From positions 2,936,823 to 3,000,822 of the forward strand of contig CM046869.1 of the NCBI GenBank assembly GCA_025617745.1: a DNA stretch of 64,000 bases, written 5' to 3'. The stretch is from Heliocidaris erythrogramma (taxonomy: Eukaryota; Echinodermata; Echinoidea; Camarodonta; Echinometridae). Position 1 is the stretch's first letter. The number at the start of each line of letters is the position of its first letter. Of the stretch, positions 22,914 through 33,699 are shown piece by piece. A program made the position numbers and the translations under genes. The notes beneath the pieces are model-generated. The model saw only the letters and a program-made list of their open reading frames with translations, did not search any database and was not told the DNA's origin.

Positions 22914-24647
22914 ATGAAAATGATCACAGATGATATTCGTGAGGCGATTAAGGTATACTTCTGTACTGGTTTATTGTACCGAGACATTGTCAGGATACTT
23001 GCAATTGAACACGGTGTTGTGTTATCACTGCGTCATCTTAAACGGTTACTGAGAGAACTTGGTCTCTTCAGGAGGAAGAACTACAGTGACATTAGGGACG
23101 TGATTGATTTTATTCGTGCACAGATACACACTTCGGGAAAACTGCACGGGTACAGGTGGATGTATGAGAAATGCCTCCTACATCATCTGCACTGCAAGAA
23201 GGAGGATGTCCGTGTCATCCTTGCTGTGTTGGACCAGAGGGGAATGCACAAAGACGAAAGAGGAGATTGATTCGCCGATCTTACTCATCAAAGGGACCTG
23301 ACTATCTGTGGCATTTGGACGGTTATGACAAACTTAAAAGATATGGCGTGTGCATTAATGGGTGTGTGGATGGATTCTCGAGGAGAATTGTGTGGTTGAA
23401 TGCATATTACACCAACTCTGACCCAAAGGTAATTGGCGGCTACTTCATGGAAGCAGTAAAATCTCGAGGTGGATGTCCACGAATCCTACGCGGCGATGCT
23501 GGTACTGAAAACGCGTATGTGCGTGACATGCAGAGATTCTTGCGAATGGAGGACAATGATGCCATGGCAGGTGACTTCAGCTACTTAGAAGGAAAAAGTA
23601 CTGCCAATCAGCGTATCGAGTATTTTTGGTCATTCCTCAGGAGGGAGTGCACAGACTACTGGATATGCTTCTTCCGCCAAATGCTCGACGACGGGCAATT
23701 CAGCGGAGACTTCCTAGATGTGAATTTGGTGCGTTTCTGTTTCCTGCAACTAATTCAGGTAATATTTGTTGGAGGTATTTGGAACTAGTCGAGGGAACTT
23801 CAACTTGTAATACCAAGGGTAATTAATCTATCCATCATGTTATATTTGTTATATTATACCTCAAACACATTCGGTAGTCGACATATTTTTGTTCCAGATG
23901 ATAGCCAGATCTTTGGAGAAACTTCAGTTCGTTTGCAAAAGGCCAGTACGCGACTCGTACTTCACGCTCAAAAAAAGCGAAACAAACTTTGTGAAGTGTA
24001 CCGTATTAAGTCCACACCGGCCTATTGCACACACTGTATTTGGTTTGTGGTCTTGCAAGTATGAACCCAGGGGCAGATCCACGGGGGGGGGGGGGGGGGG
24101 GGAGAGGCGTGGCGGGCTACGCCGCCCTCCTTTTTCAGCCAAAAATTTAAAAAACATATAACTTAGAGAGGGGGAAGGGACTTAAACATTTGTGGAATTG
24201 ATTTCCACGCCCCCGCCCCCTTTTGGAACATCCTGGATCAGCTCGTGAAACTGTGATAACAATGGTGTAAAGATCTTTAAACTTGACTGTCATACATTGT
24301 GTATATTATTGCAGGGTGATCTTGATGATATCGCCACGACATGGAATCGACACTTCATCCGTCCATCAAGAAATGCGCATTCGCCCAGTGGTCGTCCTGA
24401 TATTATGTACTATATGCCGGAATTATACGGAACCACTGACTACATGTGTCCAGTGTCTGAAGAGTACATTCAAGCATGTCAAGATGAATGTACAAGTACA
24501 TTCAGAGGGAATATTCCATGTGACAAGGATGTATATGACATGTGCTGCAGATTGATCAGTGACAATGGATATCAATTTCCCCAAACCTCAGGGTCAGCTT
24601 TGGACTTGTACATTGAACTCAAGCGAGAAATCCTCACAATGATGTAA
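22914..24647 (+). CDS. Integrase-core (DDE) domain protein, two coding exons
   Basis: Member of a ~400-residue animal family with an integrase catalytic core, recognised from memory of fish and amphioxus homologues. The N-terminal helix-turn-helix part is KMITDDIREAIKVYFCTGLL through LSLRHLKRLLRELGLFRRKN. The catalytic core is PDYLWHLDGYDKLKRYGVCI (first D), CPRILRGDAGTENAYV (second D) and TANQRIEYFWSFLRRE (E), with 40 residues between the second D and E. Exon 1 ends LIQ at 23758 (gtaata). Exon 2, 24315-24647, starts GDLDDIATTWNRHFIRPSRN and ends KREILTMM. The frame changes once near 23235-23245, between the helix-turn-helix and core parts, so this copy may be dead or the assembly may have an error. 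An acceptor (gtccaatag) lies just upstream at 22887. Confidence 0.8.
24068..24243. mobile_element. G/C-rich MITE inside the integrase intron
   Basis: Begins ggggcagatccacggggg and ends ttttggaacatcctggatca, so it belongs to the G/C-homopolymer family. It sits in the 556-nt intron 23759-24314 and does not touch coding sequence. Confidence 0.6.
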
Positions 24648-24704
24648 ATCGTCATAACTAGAAACCGAAACCCTCACTTCATACGCCATTTGTGGCCACG
24701 TATC

Positions 24705-24710
24705 AATAAA
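24705..24710 (+). terminator. Candidate polyA signal of the integrase-core gene
   Basis: AATAAA about 58 nt after the TAA stop at 24645-24647. Confidence 0.5.
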
Positions 24711-25066
24711 CCTATACAATATCTGATATATAATTTTCCAGTTCAAATAGCCACTCCCGTCACACAATTGTCAAAATAGGTAATTCAAATTCCTAGTGCA
24801 AACGTCCACTAGGTAAATCAAATGTAAGAATTGCTAATTGAAACGTCCACTAGGTAACTCACATGTTACATAATGATTCCAAATGTACAATAGGCCTAAA
24901 ATAGCAGAAAATGCTTTTAAAAAGGCTTTTAAACAAGAGGTCAAAGCCAATTATGTTCTTCTCCCTCTTGTGGTAACAAAATAGGCTTATGCCACTTAAT
25001 AGGCCTACTGAATCAAACTGACACACAATAAGTATATATGTATATATGTATATATATATTATTTAC

Positions 25067-25216
25067 AGTGAAAGAAATTAGCTAATACAAACAGCCTTGG
25101 CTTCTCCCTGTTGAAATACATACATGAAAGAAATGAAATTAAGAGGGAACAAAGAGCGTATAGGCGGAGTTTTGATTAAGCTACGTTCTTTGTTCTCTCT
25201 TAATTTCATTTCTTTC

Positions 25217-25255
<39 letters not shown>

Positions 25256-25579
25256 TTATTATATAAATGAAAGAATGAAAGAATGAAAGAAATTATGAAA
25301 GAAATTAAATGAATGAAAGAAATTAAATTAAGACAGAACAACGAGCGTAGCTTAATCAAAGTCCCCCTACCTGATCCTTCCATGCATGAGCGAAAACATC
25401 AAAGGCCGAAAACTGGTCTCCGCCGGGAGTCGAACCCGGGTCTCCCTCCCAGAGCGCCAATGCCCTAACCACTAGGCCACAGAGATCGCCCATGGCTTAG
25501 CATATCAGAATTCAACCAATTTAATTTATTTATTTCAACAGGGAGAAACCAAGTCTGTTTTAGCTAATTTCTTTCACTA
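25067..25579. mobile_element. TIR element carrying a tRNA-like module
   Basis: Inverted ends of about 50 bp: CAGTGAAAGAAATTAGCTAA at left, and its complement ending near 25579; both continue with cttctccctgttgaaat. Inside are a second inverted pair (gaaagaaatgaaattaagag near 25127 and 25185), a (TA)n run at 25209-25250, and a minus-strand tRNA-like unit at 25413-25488. Confidence 0.7.
25413..25488 (-). pseudogene. tRNA-Glu-like module (SINE head or tRNA pseudogene)
   Basis: On the minus strand the sequence reads TGGCCTAGTGGTTAGGGC (A box) and GGTTCGACTCCC (B box), with a possible 7-bp acceptor stem (tctctgt/gcggaga with wobble pairs) and a trailing cca. The anticodon arm (ttggcgctctgggag) is not a clean stem, so I do not call a working tRNA. 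Confidence 0.65.
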
Positions 25580-25599
25580 TATATTTCGTCCCATTTCAG

Positions 25600-26700
25600 C
25601 ACAAGGAAAATATATATACATTATAATCGTTTGCATTTTGTTCTTTTAGTAATATATATATATGATATGCATATTATATAGACGCTGTTTGTCACCATCT
25701 GAGATCTTCTGGTAGCTAGGCATAGTTAGATTTCAGAACGGTGTGGTAAGCTTGGTCTTGGCTTCTATGACTCCCAATGCAAAATGATATTTAAATTCAC
25801 AATGCTGCATATCAAAGTGAGTTATACCCCAGTGGTCAAGATATTATGTAATAATTTATATTGATTTGGTATTTGAAATCACTAATGACACTTTATTTAT
25901 CTATTGTGACATTGATGTGGCTATGATAATTCGTCCCGGGCTTTACGAACCGGCAAACAATAGATTTTTGGTCAAATGTTCAATATTTATTGTTTGCATA
26001 ACTTGCTAAATTTCAGCCAAAAATCGTATGCAGTGTTTTCTCTAGGGCCATGGTAAACGAACATCAATTGGAATGAAGGCAAACGCGAATTGAAGTTATC
26101 GCAATAAAATCAATTGTTCGCCGGTTCGTGAAACCAGCGACAAATTAATTATGTTAAATAGTATTGTGTGGATATTTGTTTTCCCTACTGACATTTGGAT
26201 TACCTATTTTCAAATTTGTACTATGTAAGTGGACATTTGAAAAACTATATATATATATTTCTAATGTATCTTTACAGCTATGTTGGTCACATGCCATTTT
26301 TGTCAAAACCCGAATTTAATCCAACCGCCACTAATTGACGTTTGAATTGAAAATGTTAGGCCTAATCCTTTGTAATGAAGTACATCCACGACCCTTGTAA
26401 GTATTGTTGTTGTAAGTAATTGTTCATGCATGCTGCGGATGTATTCAATAAACAACCAAAAACAAATAGATCAAGATAATTGTTTGTTGAACTGTAGATC
26501 TTTTCCACTGTTTAACATATTTTTAGTTCGATTTCAAAGTATATACACTCATTTTAGCACCAACAATTACAATTTGAAAGTCAAAGCCAAAAATGAAATA
26601 CATGTTAATTATATAGAAAACAACGTTTCAATCATGATGGTTTCATCCAGTATCCTTTGACTACAATAACTGTCACTATATAAAATAAAAAAACGCAAGA
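25600..26700. other. Inner part of the integrase unit, no gene
   Basis: AT-rich DNA with a (TA)n run near 25650 and 26245. No open frame with coding character. Confidence 0.55.
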
Positions 26701-26719
26701 TTTAGCTTATGATGTTATA

Positions 26720-27295
26720 GGTTGAGGTTTGTTCCCCTAAGTTTATATCAAGATGAATTTTGCACTCCGGGTTGGATTTTGTACCCCTAACTTTAAGTCG
26801 GTATTGCACCGATATATAGTTACAGATGAATTTAGGGCCCAGCCTAGTTTAAGTTGAAATTTGATAAATTAAAAATTGTAATTAAATTTGAGATAATTGT
26901 TGTGCCCCTGGTTAAGTTGAGAACAAATTTCCACTCCCCTATAGGATAACATTTTCTATGCCCCTTTGTCTAGAGCAAATTTGCGTCCCTCCGTTTAAGA
27001 TGAATTTTTGTCTAGAGCAAATTTGCGTCCCTCCGTTTAAGATGAATTTTTGTCTAGAGCAAATTTGCGCCCCCTTTAAGTTGAAATTTGCGCCCTTCTA
27101 AGTTCTTATTAATTTTGCGCCCCTTTGTCTAGAGCAAATTGGCACAGGACTCCAAGTCAAGTTTAAGATGAATTTTGCGGCCCCCCCCCTAAGTTTAGAT
27201 CAAATTTTCGCCCTCGTTCAAGATGAATGTTGCGCCCCTTCCAACTTTTTATTAACTTTTCGCCCACTAGGGACAAATTTTGCGCCCTTTGTCTA
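26720..27295. repeat. Degenerate tandem repeat (gcgcccc..aagtttagatcaaatttt)
   Basis: A run of ~30-50-bp units such as tttgtctagagcaaatttgc and gtccctccgtttaagatgaa. One 47-bp unit is exactly duplicated near 26965-27060. Confidence 0.8.
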
Positions 27296-27299
27296 GAGC

Positions 27300-27500
27300 A
27301 GATTGCGCCCCCCCCCCTCTCTCTCTCTTTCTTTCTTTCTTTCTGTTCGCTTTCCTTTTTTTTTCTTCCTTTCTTCCTCTTTTCCCTTTTCCTTCCTTCG
27401 TTCTTTCTCTTTTCCTTCTTCCTTCTTTCCCTTTTCCTTTCTTTTCTCTCTCCTTTTCTCTTTTTTTCTTTCCCCTCCTTTCCTCCCTCTCCCCATTTTT
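27300..27500. repeat. CT-rich simple repeat
   Basis: Polypyrimidine tract (ctttctttccttttcc-like). Long Phe/Ser/Leu or Arg/Lys/Glu frames across it are artefacts. Confidence 0.9.
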
Positions 27501-27970
27501 GCGCCCCCTACCGCCTACCCGGGGGCCCGGGCCCCCATAGCCCCCCCCGCAGGATACTCGCATGAGTTAACAGACTACTACGTACATGCTTCAACCTTTA
27601 AAATGTAAACTAGCATTTTAATGATAATCATTCACGTGGCAAAAAAAAAACAGTCATATGTTTACTATGCTAATAACAAATCTTAAACAAACGGTAAGTT
27701 TATAAACACGATGACAAACAAAAATAATCTTGCTCACGAGGAAACAACAGGAGCAAGCTTCAAAATACGATTTCGTAACCTTTCCATATGATCACGTGTA
27801 ATTTTGTTCAAAACGGTTCAATAAAGAACATGTGGCACACAAAGTTAAATATGATTTTCGAAACTGTGGGGAACAAGTCAGCATCAGGCATTGGAGGGCA
27901 AGGGCAATACATGTTTCCTCGCCTGGACTCCTCTCCTGAAATGATTGTCTGAATTAACATCACCTATATA

Positions 27971-28220
27971 TATGGTGGCCTGTAGGGGACGTATTTAACA
28001 AACTCTATTTGTCGCCAAAATTGACGTCAATTTTCAGAATTTGGCGTCAAAAATTGCTGTCAATATTTTGACGCCAAATTCTGAAAATTGACGTCAATAT
28101 TTGGAAAATTGACGTCAATTTTTGCGACAAAAAGAGTTTGTCAAATACATCCCTTAGAAATTGACGTCAATTTTGGCGACAAAAAGAGTTTGTTAAATAC
28201 GTCCCCTACAGGCCACCATA
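27971..28220. mobile_element. 250-bp MITE with 35-bp inverted ends
   Basis: Begins TATGGTGGCCTGTAGGGGAC and ends with its exact complement. The interior is built of repeated ttgacgtcaattttc and its complement, so nearly the whole element folds back. TA at both edges may be the target duplication. Nested in the integrase unit. Confidence 0.85.
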
Positions 28221-29085
28221 CTGTGGAGGTACTGCATGTACAAGTATTGTATATATACTGTTATATTAAGTGACAATATGAAACCTTGCCAATTGGGGTA
28301 CAAACAGAATGCGAAAGCATTAATCAAAGTACAGTCCGTATTGTTTGCAAAACGATATTATAACTTTTTGTATGTACTTGTTATTATGTTATCTTTATGG
28401 AAATTATTCTAAAAAAATCTTCAACAGTTTGTCAGCCATAAATAACAAGTTTAATAACACAACAAATCATTGGTCTCCTTGCTGAAATTTTTCAAATTTC
28501 CTCCACATACAGCTGTAATAACGATAACTAAATTTTGTCGTCTTTATTTCTCCAGAATTTTTTCCTAAAACTCCAGTTTAGACAAATGGAACCAAAAAAA
28601 AATGTACCAAACAAATAAACAACCCCACCCGCCACAAAAAAGGCTGTTTCTTCGAGAGTTTATCAGCACAGAAACACATCTATCAGAGAAATCAAACAAA
28701 TGACTGCTGAATTATACTCGCTGAAACTTGCAACTCACTAGCCATAATATTACACAGCATTAATTCACAAAACTAAAAATTGGCTTTCGGGAATCACCTT
28801 TGTGTAAACCGAAAACTAATATAAACAAATCAAACCAAAAGTATCATTTAAAACAAAACCACGAAATTGGTCTGCATACTCGTTTAACATGTTTAAGGAA
28901 ACTTTAAGGAAATATTCTTGTGGACAAATGAAATCAACAAATTTCAAACAAAATGGTCTGTGCCTATATGTTAGCAAGATCAGAAAGTATATATACAGTA
29001 TATATACAGTATAATTATCTCAAGTTACACCACGCAGAATGGGGCCTGGTGGCAACATGACTGTATACAGACCTGTTTTCAAAGC
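28221..29085. other. Inner part of the integrase unit, no gene
   Basis: AT-rich, no coding signal. A ~60-bp block at 29087-29150 (gcaccatgtgaca...aacgtaacggtacatta) repeats 22500-22560 in direct orientation. Confidence 0.55.
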
Positions 29086-29242
29086 ACCATGTGACAAACA
29101 GTGTAGAGACCCAACGTAACGGTACATTAAGGAATGACGATCCTATACATAGCTTTCGCCACTTACCTAGGATATATTTTACTCTGGTTATGTGTTTTCA
29201 TGTCCCAGTAATAAACGATAATGGCGCCCAATAGACAGAAAT

Positions 29243-29618
29243 ATTTCGAGGGAACGAAATCATATATTTCGAGGGAATGAAATCATATATTTCGAGGGAA
29301 CAAAATAGTATATTTCGAGGGAACGAAATGGTATATTTCGAGGGAACGAAATGGTATATTTCGAGGGAACGAAATGGTATATTTCGAGGGAACGAAATGG
29401 TATATTTCGAGGGAACGAAATGGTATATTTCGAGGGAACGAAATAATATTTCGAGGGAACGAAATAATATTTCGAGGGAACGAAATAATATTTCGAGGGA
29501 ACGAAATAATATTTCGAGGGAACGAAATAATATTTCGAGGGAACGAAATATTATTTCGAGGGAACGAAATAAAAAAAAAATTGTCATTATAAATGTCCTC
29601 TTAGGGGCTCCGTACAAT
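29243..29618. repeat. Right inverted end: 15 palindromic 18-bp units plus terminal ~45 bp
   Basis: 15 copies of ATTTCGAGGGAACGAAAT (complement of the left unit), mostly with 3-5 bp spacers (ggtat, aat). The terminal segment ends CCTCTTAGGGGCTCCGTACA. Units near the inner side are more diverged than the outer ones. Confidence 0.9.
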
Positions 29619-29624
29619 TGAGTT

Positions 29625-30518
29625 TGTACATGTGGCCGAAGACCAGCACCGTTATGCCGAAAACTGGCTACAAACCAGGGAAAATGAAATTAGTATTGGC
29701 AGCTTTTTATATTTTTCGGATTTTTTCTTGGTTAAAAGAGAAACAAAAAGGTCTTTCATGATTTGAGTAAGGAATAAACCTAATTATATGATAAAGAGTT
29801 ATAAAATAGGATTTTGTCTTTCGTGGCCGAACCGTACCAGCATAAATGGCGGTCATCTTGGATATTTGCCTCTTGCCATGGTTATAGACATATTTCGAGA
29901 GGGCTCCTCGGCTAAAATCATTTTATATACCCTAATGAACCTTCACACCAAAAATGGGGCTTTTGTCTGGCGTGTCACGATAATCGAAAATTTTTACCCT
30001 AACCTACCCAGCTTAACTATAAGTGGCTTTTCTCTCGGTGCAGTACTCAAAATATATTGTAGATACAGTAGTACATGATTGTATATTGTTATAGGTCCAC
30101 CAAAAAGAAAAAAAAATCCCACTGATTTATACAATTGGAAAAAACAATGACATTTTTATCATTTTGTGTGTTAGAGCGAATGGGAAAGTTGACTGCCGCT
30201 ACATCAATCACAGTGACGGTAGCGATACGGCCAATTTGAAATTCCCATATTATGTATAGTAATTAAGAAAAAATTGGATTGCCCTTTAATGGAAAAAAGG
30301 AAAACTTCCACCTTTGAAAACGTTTCATTACTATGATAATGTACATTTACCTGGTCTCCATGCATGCAAGCGCCTCTTCATCAGCTTACAAACCCAAGTC
30401 AACTCGGATTTTTGTGTGAAATAGCGCACTATTTGGCGAGCGAATTAGCCCGCTAATTCGCAGGTGAAGACGCACTTAGGTTTTGACTCTGGTTAATTTA
30501 TTCATGACAGCAATCCTA
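29625..30518. other. Gene-less region right of the integrase element
   Basis: No coding signal beyond short chance frames. Around 30380-30470 are gcgaattagcccgctaattc motifs, which recur inverted near 31560-31590. Confidence 0.55.
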
Positions 30519-30519
30519 A

Positions 30520-31305
30520 AAATTCCATTTTCCTCATGTATTTCTTGATTTTTCTTCTCTCTTTCTATCTTATCCTCATGTATTTCTTTGTTTTTCCTTA
30601 TATATGTCTTTGTTTTCCCCATTCTTTGTTTTTCTTTCTATTCTTATGTATTTCTTTTTTCTTCTTTCTATCATCTTCTCTTCATATTTCCTTATATATT
30701 TCTTTGTTTTTCTTTCTATTTTATATCCTTTTCTTTGTGTATTTCTTTGTGTTCCCAATTTTTTATTCGGCTTTCGATTCTTATGTATTTTTATGTTCTC
30801 CTTCCTATCCTCTTCTCTTTATATTTCTTTGTTTTCCTTCTTTTTATCTTTTCCTTGAATTTCTTTATGTACTTCTTTATGTATTTCTTTGTTTTTCCTT
30901 CTCTTTCTTTCTCCTTATATATTTCTTTGTTTTCTCCATTATTTATTCTTCTTTCTATTCTTATATATTTCTTTGTTCTTCTTTCCATCTTCTTCTCTTT
31001 ATATTTCCTATATGTATTTCTTTATTTTCCCCATTTTTTATTCTTTCAATTCTTATGTATTTATTTTGTTCTTCTCTTTATGTTTCTTTGTTCCTCTTTC
31101 TATCCATTTCTCTTTATATTTCCTTATTTATTTCTTTTTTTTCCTTTCTATTTTCTTCATTTTCCTAATGTATTTCTTGGTTTCTTATGTATTACTTTGT
31201 TTTTCCTTCTATTTTCTCCTTATATATTTCTTTGTTTTCTCTATTATCTATTCTTCTTTATACTCTCATGCATGTATTTCCTTGTTTTTCCTTCTCTCTT
31301 TTATG
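30520..31305. repeat. T/C-rich minisatellite
   Basis: About 780 bp of units like tatttctttgtttttccttc ctctttctat with variable length. It gives long hydrophobic open frames on the plus strand (Phe/Leu/Ser/Tyr only), which are artefacts of composition. Confidence 0.85.
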
Positions 31306-31309
31306 CTCT

Positions 31310-32550
31310 GTAGCTCGAGTTTATTCCAAGAACAGGCGGGAATCGCTCGACTCGGGCCGATGGAGACGGGGTTTTTCAAACTCGGACTTTTTTTTCTCGG
31401 GAAGCGCTGATCGGGCTAGAATCTCGAGCTTGAGCAAACTCAGGCTGATGGAGACGGGGTCTTTCAAACTCGGACTTTTTTCTCAAAAGCTGATCGAGAA
31501 GAATGTCGAGCTCGAGCAAACTCGGGCTGATGGAAACGCACCTGATGAAACCCACGAAATAGCCCGGATCAGAATTAGCGGGCTATTTTGGAAACTCGGG
31601 CTGATGAAGTTATCCACTAGCACGTAGCATGATTTTGGAATGTAAATTTTCCAAAGAGAAAACGGGGCATGATGTTAATTATCATCAATGATGATCTTCA
31701 TCATCATCATCATTATCATCATCATTTTCTTCATCATAGTTTATCATAATTAATATCATTGCTTATCGTTGCAATCGTAATAAATGCAATCAGTTAAAAT
31801 TGCTACCCTTTACTGCAAAAATTCTGGCTATGCTCTAATTTTTCTTGATTCTAGTGATGCCTTTGCTTGTGAAAGCTCCTCAGATCAAGGTCCATTAGAA
31901 AAGGGGCAAATCCAGGGTTTCTTGAAAAAAAAGACTAATATTCATAGTCGAAATTTCACCCCCTCGCAAAAACAAAAACAAAAACATAAAAATGGCTGAC
32001 AAGCAAAAAAAAAAAAAAAGGATTCAATAAGATTTGTTACGTGTCTTTCACTTTTGGTCGACAATTAGAACGGGCTGATATATATATTTTTTTCTTCATG
32101 TACTTAGGGTAAGCCGCATTGGTTTTTAAAAAGAGACAACCAGTCCCTCTGCCCCTGCTAAATCCGTCACGGCACTAAAACATATATAAGTCTACAAAAC
32201 TGCATTTGTCAGACCAGGAAGCTGAATTCCATCACGGAGAACGTAGGCGTCAAGAACTACGCCCGTACTAGATAGGTATATACAATGTGTGTGTGTATAT
32301 ATATATATATACACATACACACACACACACACACTACATGGCTTTACTTCCGAGGACAGGTATTGTTCCTCTATTGTTCCTCGTCCTCGGACAGTCGACG
32401 GAATAAAGCACAAATTCATTGTTCGAGGACGTTCGAGGACTATTGTCCGGCTTCCGAGGACCATTGTTGTCATGATTTTTTTTTTGTTCTCTGTCCGAAA
32501 ATGTCCTCGGACATACTGCTAAACAGACCCACCTCTACACACATTGATTT
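31310..32550. other. Region with short diverged repeats, no gene
   Basis: 31310-31610 holds about three copies of a ~100-bp unit (aaactcgggctgatggagac and tttcaaactcggactttttt). 31690-31740 is (TCATCA)n. 32290-32330 is a (TG/TA)n microsatellite. 32350-32470 carries repeated gaggac/gtcctcgg motifs. No coding signal. Confidence 0.6.
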
Positions 32551-32554
32551 GTGT

Positions 32555-32690
32555 AGAGTTTGTGTAGATTTGTTTTCTCCTATTGTATTTTGTACCCCAC
32601 AAGCACTTCTCCTATTGTATTTTGTACCCCACAAGCATCACGGAATAAAGGTATTATTGTGCTCTATTGTTCTCTGTACCCCACAAATGA
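32555..32690. repeat. Short tandem duplication (about 32 bp)
   Basis: Two adjacent identical copies of ctcctattgtattttgtacc plus ccacaagca, and a third diverged copy (ctctattgttctctgtaccc) near 32660. Confidence 0.85.
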
Positions 32691-32905
32691 ATCTATGTAA
32701 ACCCACACACACACACACACACACATGCACAACAGCTTTGGCTGTGATTTTCCGGTGATCTTCTGCTATACAGCTGGGGCAAGCAGCAAGTAGGGTTTAT
32801 GAATTTGTTGCCAGAGTTAGTAAGTATGTGGACATCGTCAGATTATAAAGGCTGGTGGGATTCCTGAAATAATGTTCCAAGGGAAAACTTTACCACGCCC
32901 CCAAC

Positions 32906-33142
32906 CAGTGGCGGATTAAGAGGGGGGGGGGGGGAATTCTGGCCTGCCCCCCCCCCCTTTCGAAAGAAAAGTATACATTGTGCCCCCCCCCCCCCTTTTT
33001 TTTTTGTTGCTTGTCAGAGAATTCTGGAGGAAACCTAAACAAAACAAATCTGATAACCTTTCTTTTAACCTAACTTTTTCTTGTCAGAAAATTTTCAGAC
33101 ATTTGTGTGCCCCCCTTTCACAAAATCCTGGATCCGCCCCTG
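32906..33142. mobile_element. G/C-homopolymer MITE with an 8-bp target duplication
   Basis: Begins CAGTGGCGGATTAAG and ends CTGGATCCGCCCCTG. The direct flanks are CCCCCAAC on both sides, an 8-bp duplication as made by hAT transposases. The interior is G-run, C-run, gaaaagtatacattgtg, then ttgttgcttgtcagag, shared with 10765-11101 and 13450-13741. Confidence 0.78.
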
Positions 33143-33690
33143 CCCCCAACCCTTGATCCGCATAAATCTTGTTTGCAAAGCTCACGTGTAAATATGAAAA
33201 GCATTTGGTCAGCAAACATCAGAAAATAATGTGAGAGTTTATTGCCATAGAAATTAGGGGATCGGTTTATGTATTTGTTATAGTTGTACAGAGTCCAGGC
33301 TGTGTTTCTATCTACTGCTAGGTCGCGGTTTTCCCTTGGATTTTTTTGTAAAGGTAAAATACATAAGAAATTTCATTTTGCTCCCTTGCTTATACAATAA
33401 CTCATCAAATTTGGGATAACAAACCCGGGTGATGTGCAGATTTGATAGTTTGCCCCGGGCGCCAGAATACCTAGATACGCCACTGGGGGGGGGGGGGGGG
33501 GGGCGCTTTTTACAATAAAATGTGGTGTGCTACTATTAACGATATATTTGGTAATGAAACCAAAGAAAATTTATGAAAACCCCGCGCTATATCTAAAGTG
33601 ATCCGAAGAGTAAAAAAAAACCCACAGAAATATTATAGGGGGTGCGCGCCCTTAATTGGCGCCCCTGCCTGGATCCGCCACTGGCTTTGT
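33143..33690. repeat. G/C-rich repeat fragments
   Basis: A stretch ending gatacgccactg followed by a long G-run (33487-33503), and another ending gatccgccactg near 33680. These are end fragments of the CAGTGGCGGATC MITE family, apparently two right ends in tandem. Confidence 0.5.
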
Positions 33691-33699
33691 AACATATTA

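Larger units (their letters stand above)
22156..29618 (+). mobile_element. Integrase-core transposon-like unit with 18-bp repeat arrays in its inverted ends
   Basis: Left and right ends are inverted copies: TGTACGGAGCCCCTAAGAGG at 22156 and its complement ending at 29618, continuing aacatttataatgaca-like sequence, an A/T run, then arrays of the unit ATTTCGTTCCCTCGAAAT. The pairing of these ends around the integrase-core gene (22914-24647) argues that this gene is the mobile gene of the unit. Other MITEs and a tRNA-like module have since inserted (25067-25579, 27971-28220). The ~4.5 kb right of the gene has no other coding region. Target duplication is unclear; at most a short AT. Confidence 0.72.

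Noticed and set aside
25413-25488. Functional tRNA-Glu gene
   Set aside because: The anticodon arm is not a clean stem and the unit sits inside a TIR element; a SINE head or pseudogene is more likely.
30536-31410. Long hydrophobic frames (Phe/Leu/Ser/Tyr)
   Set aside because: Product of a T/C-rich minisatellite; several frames are open at once.
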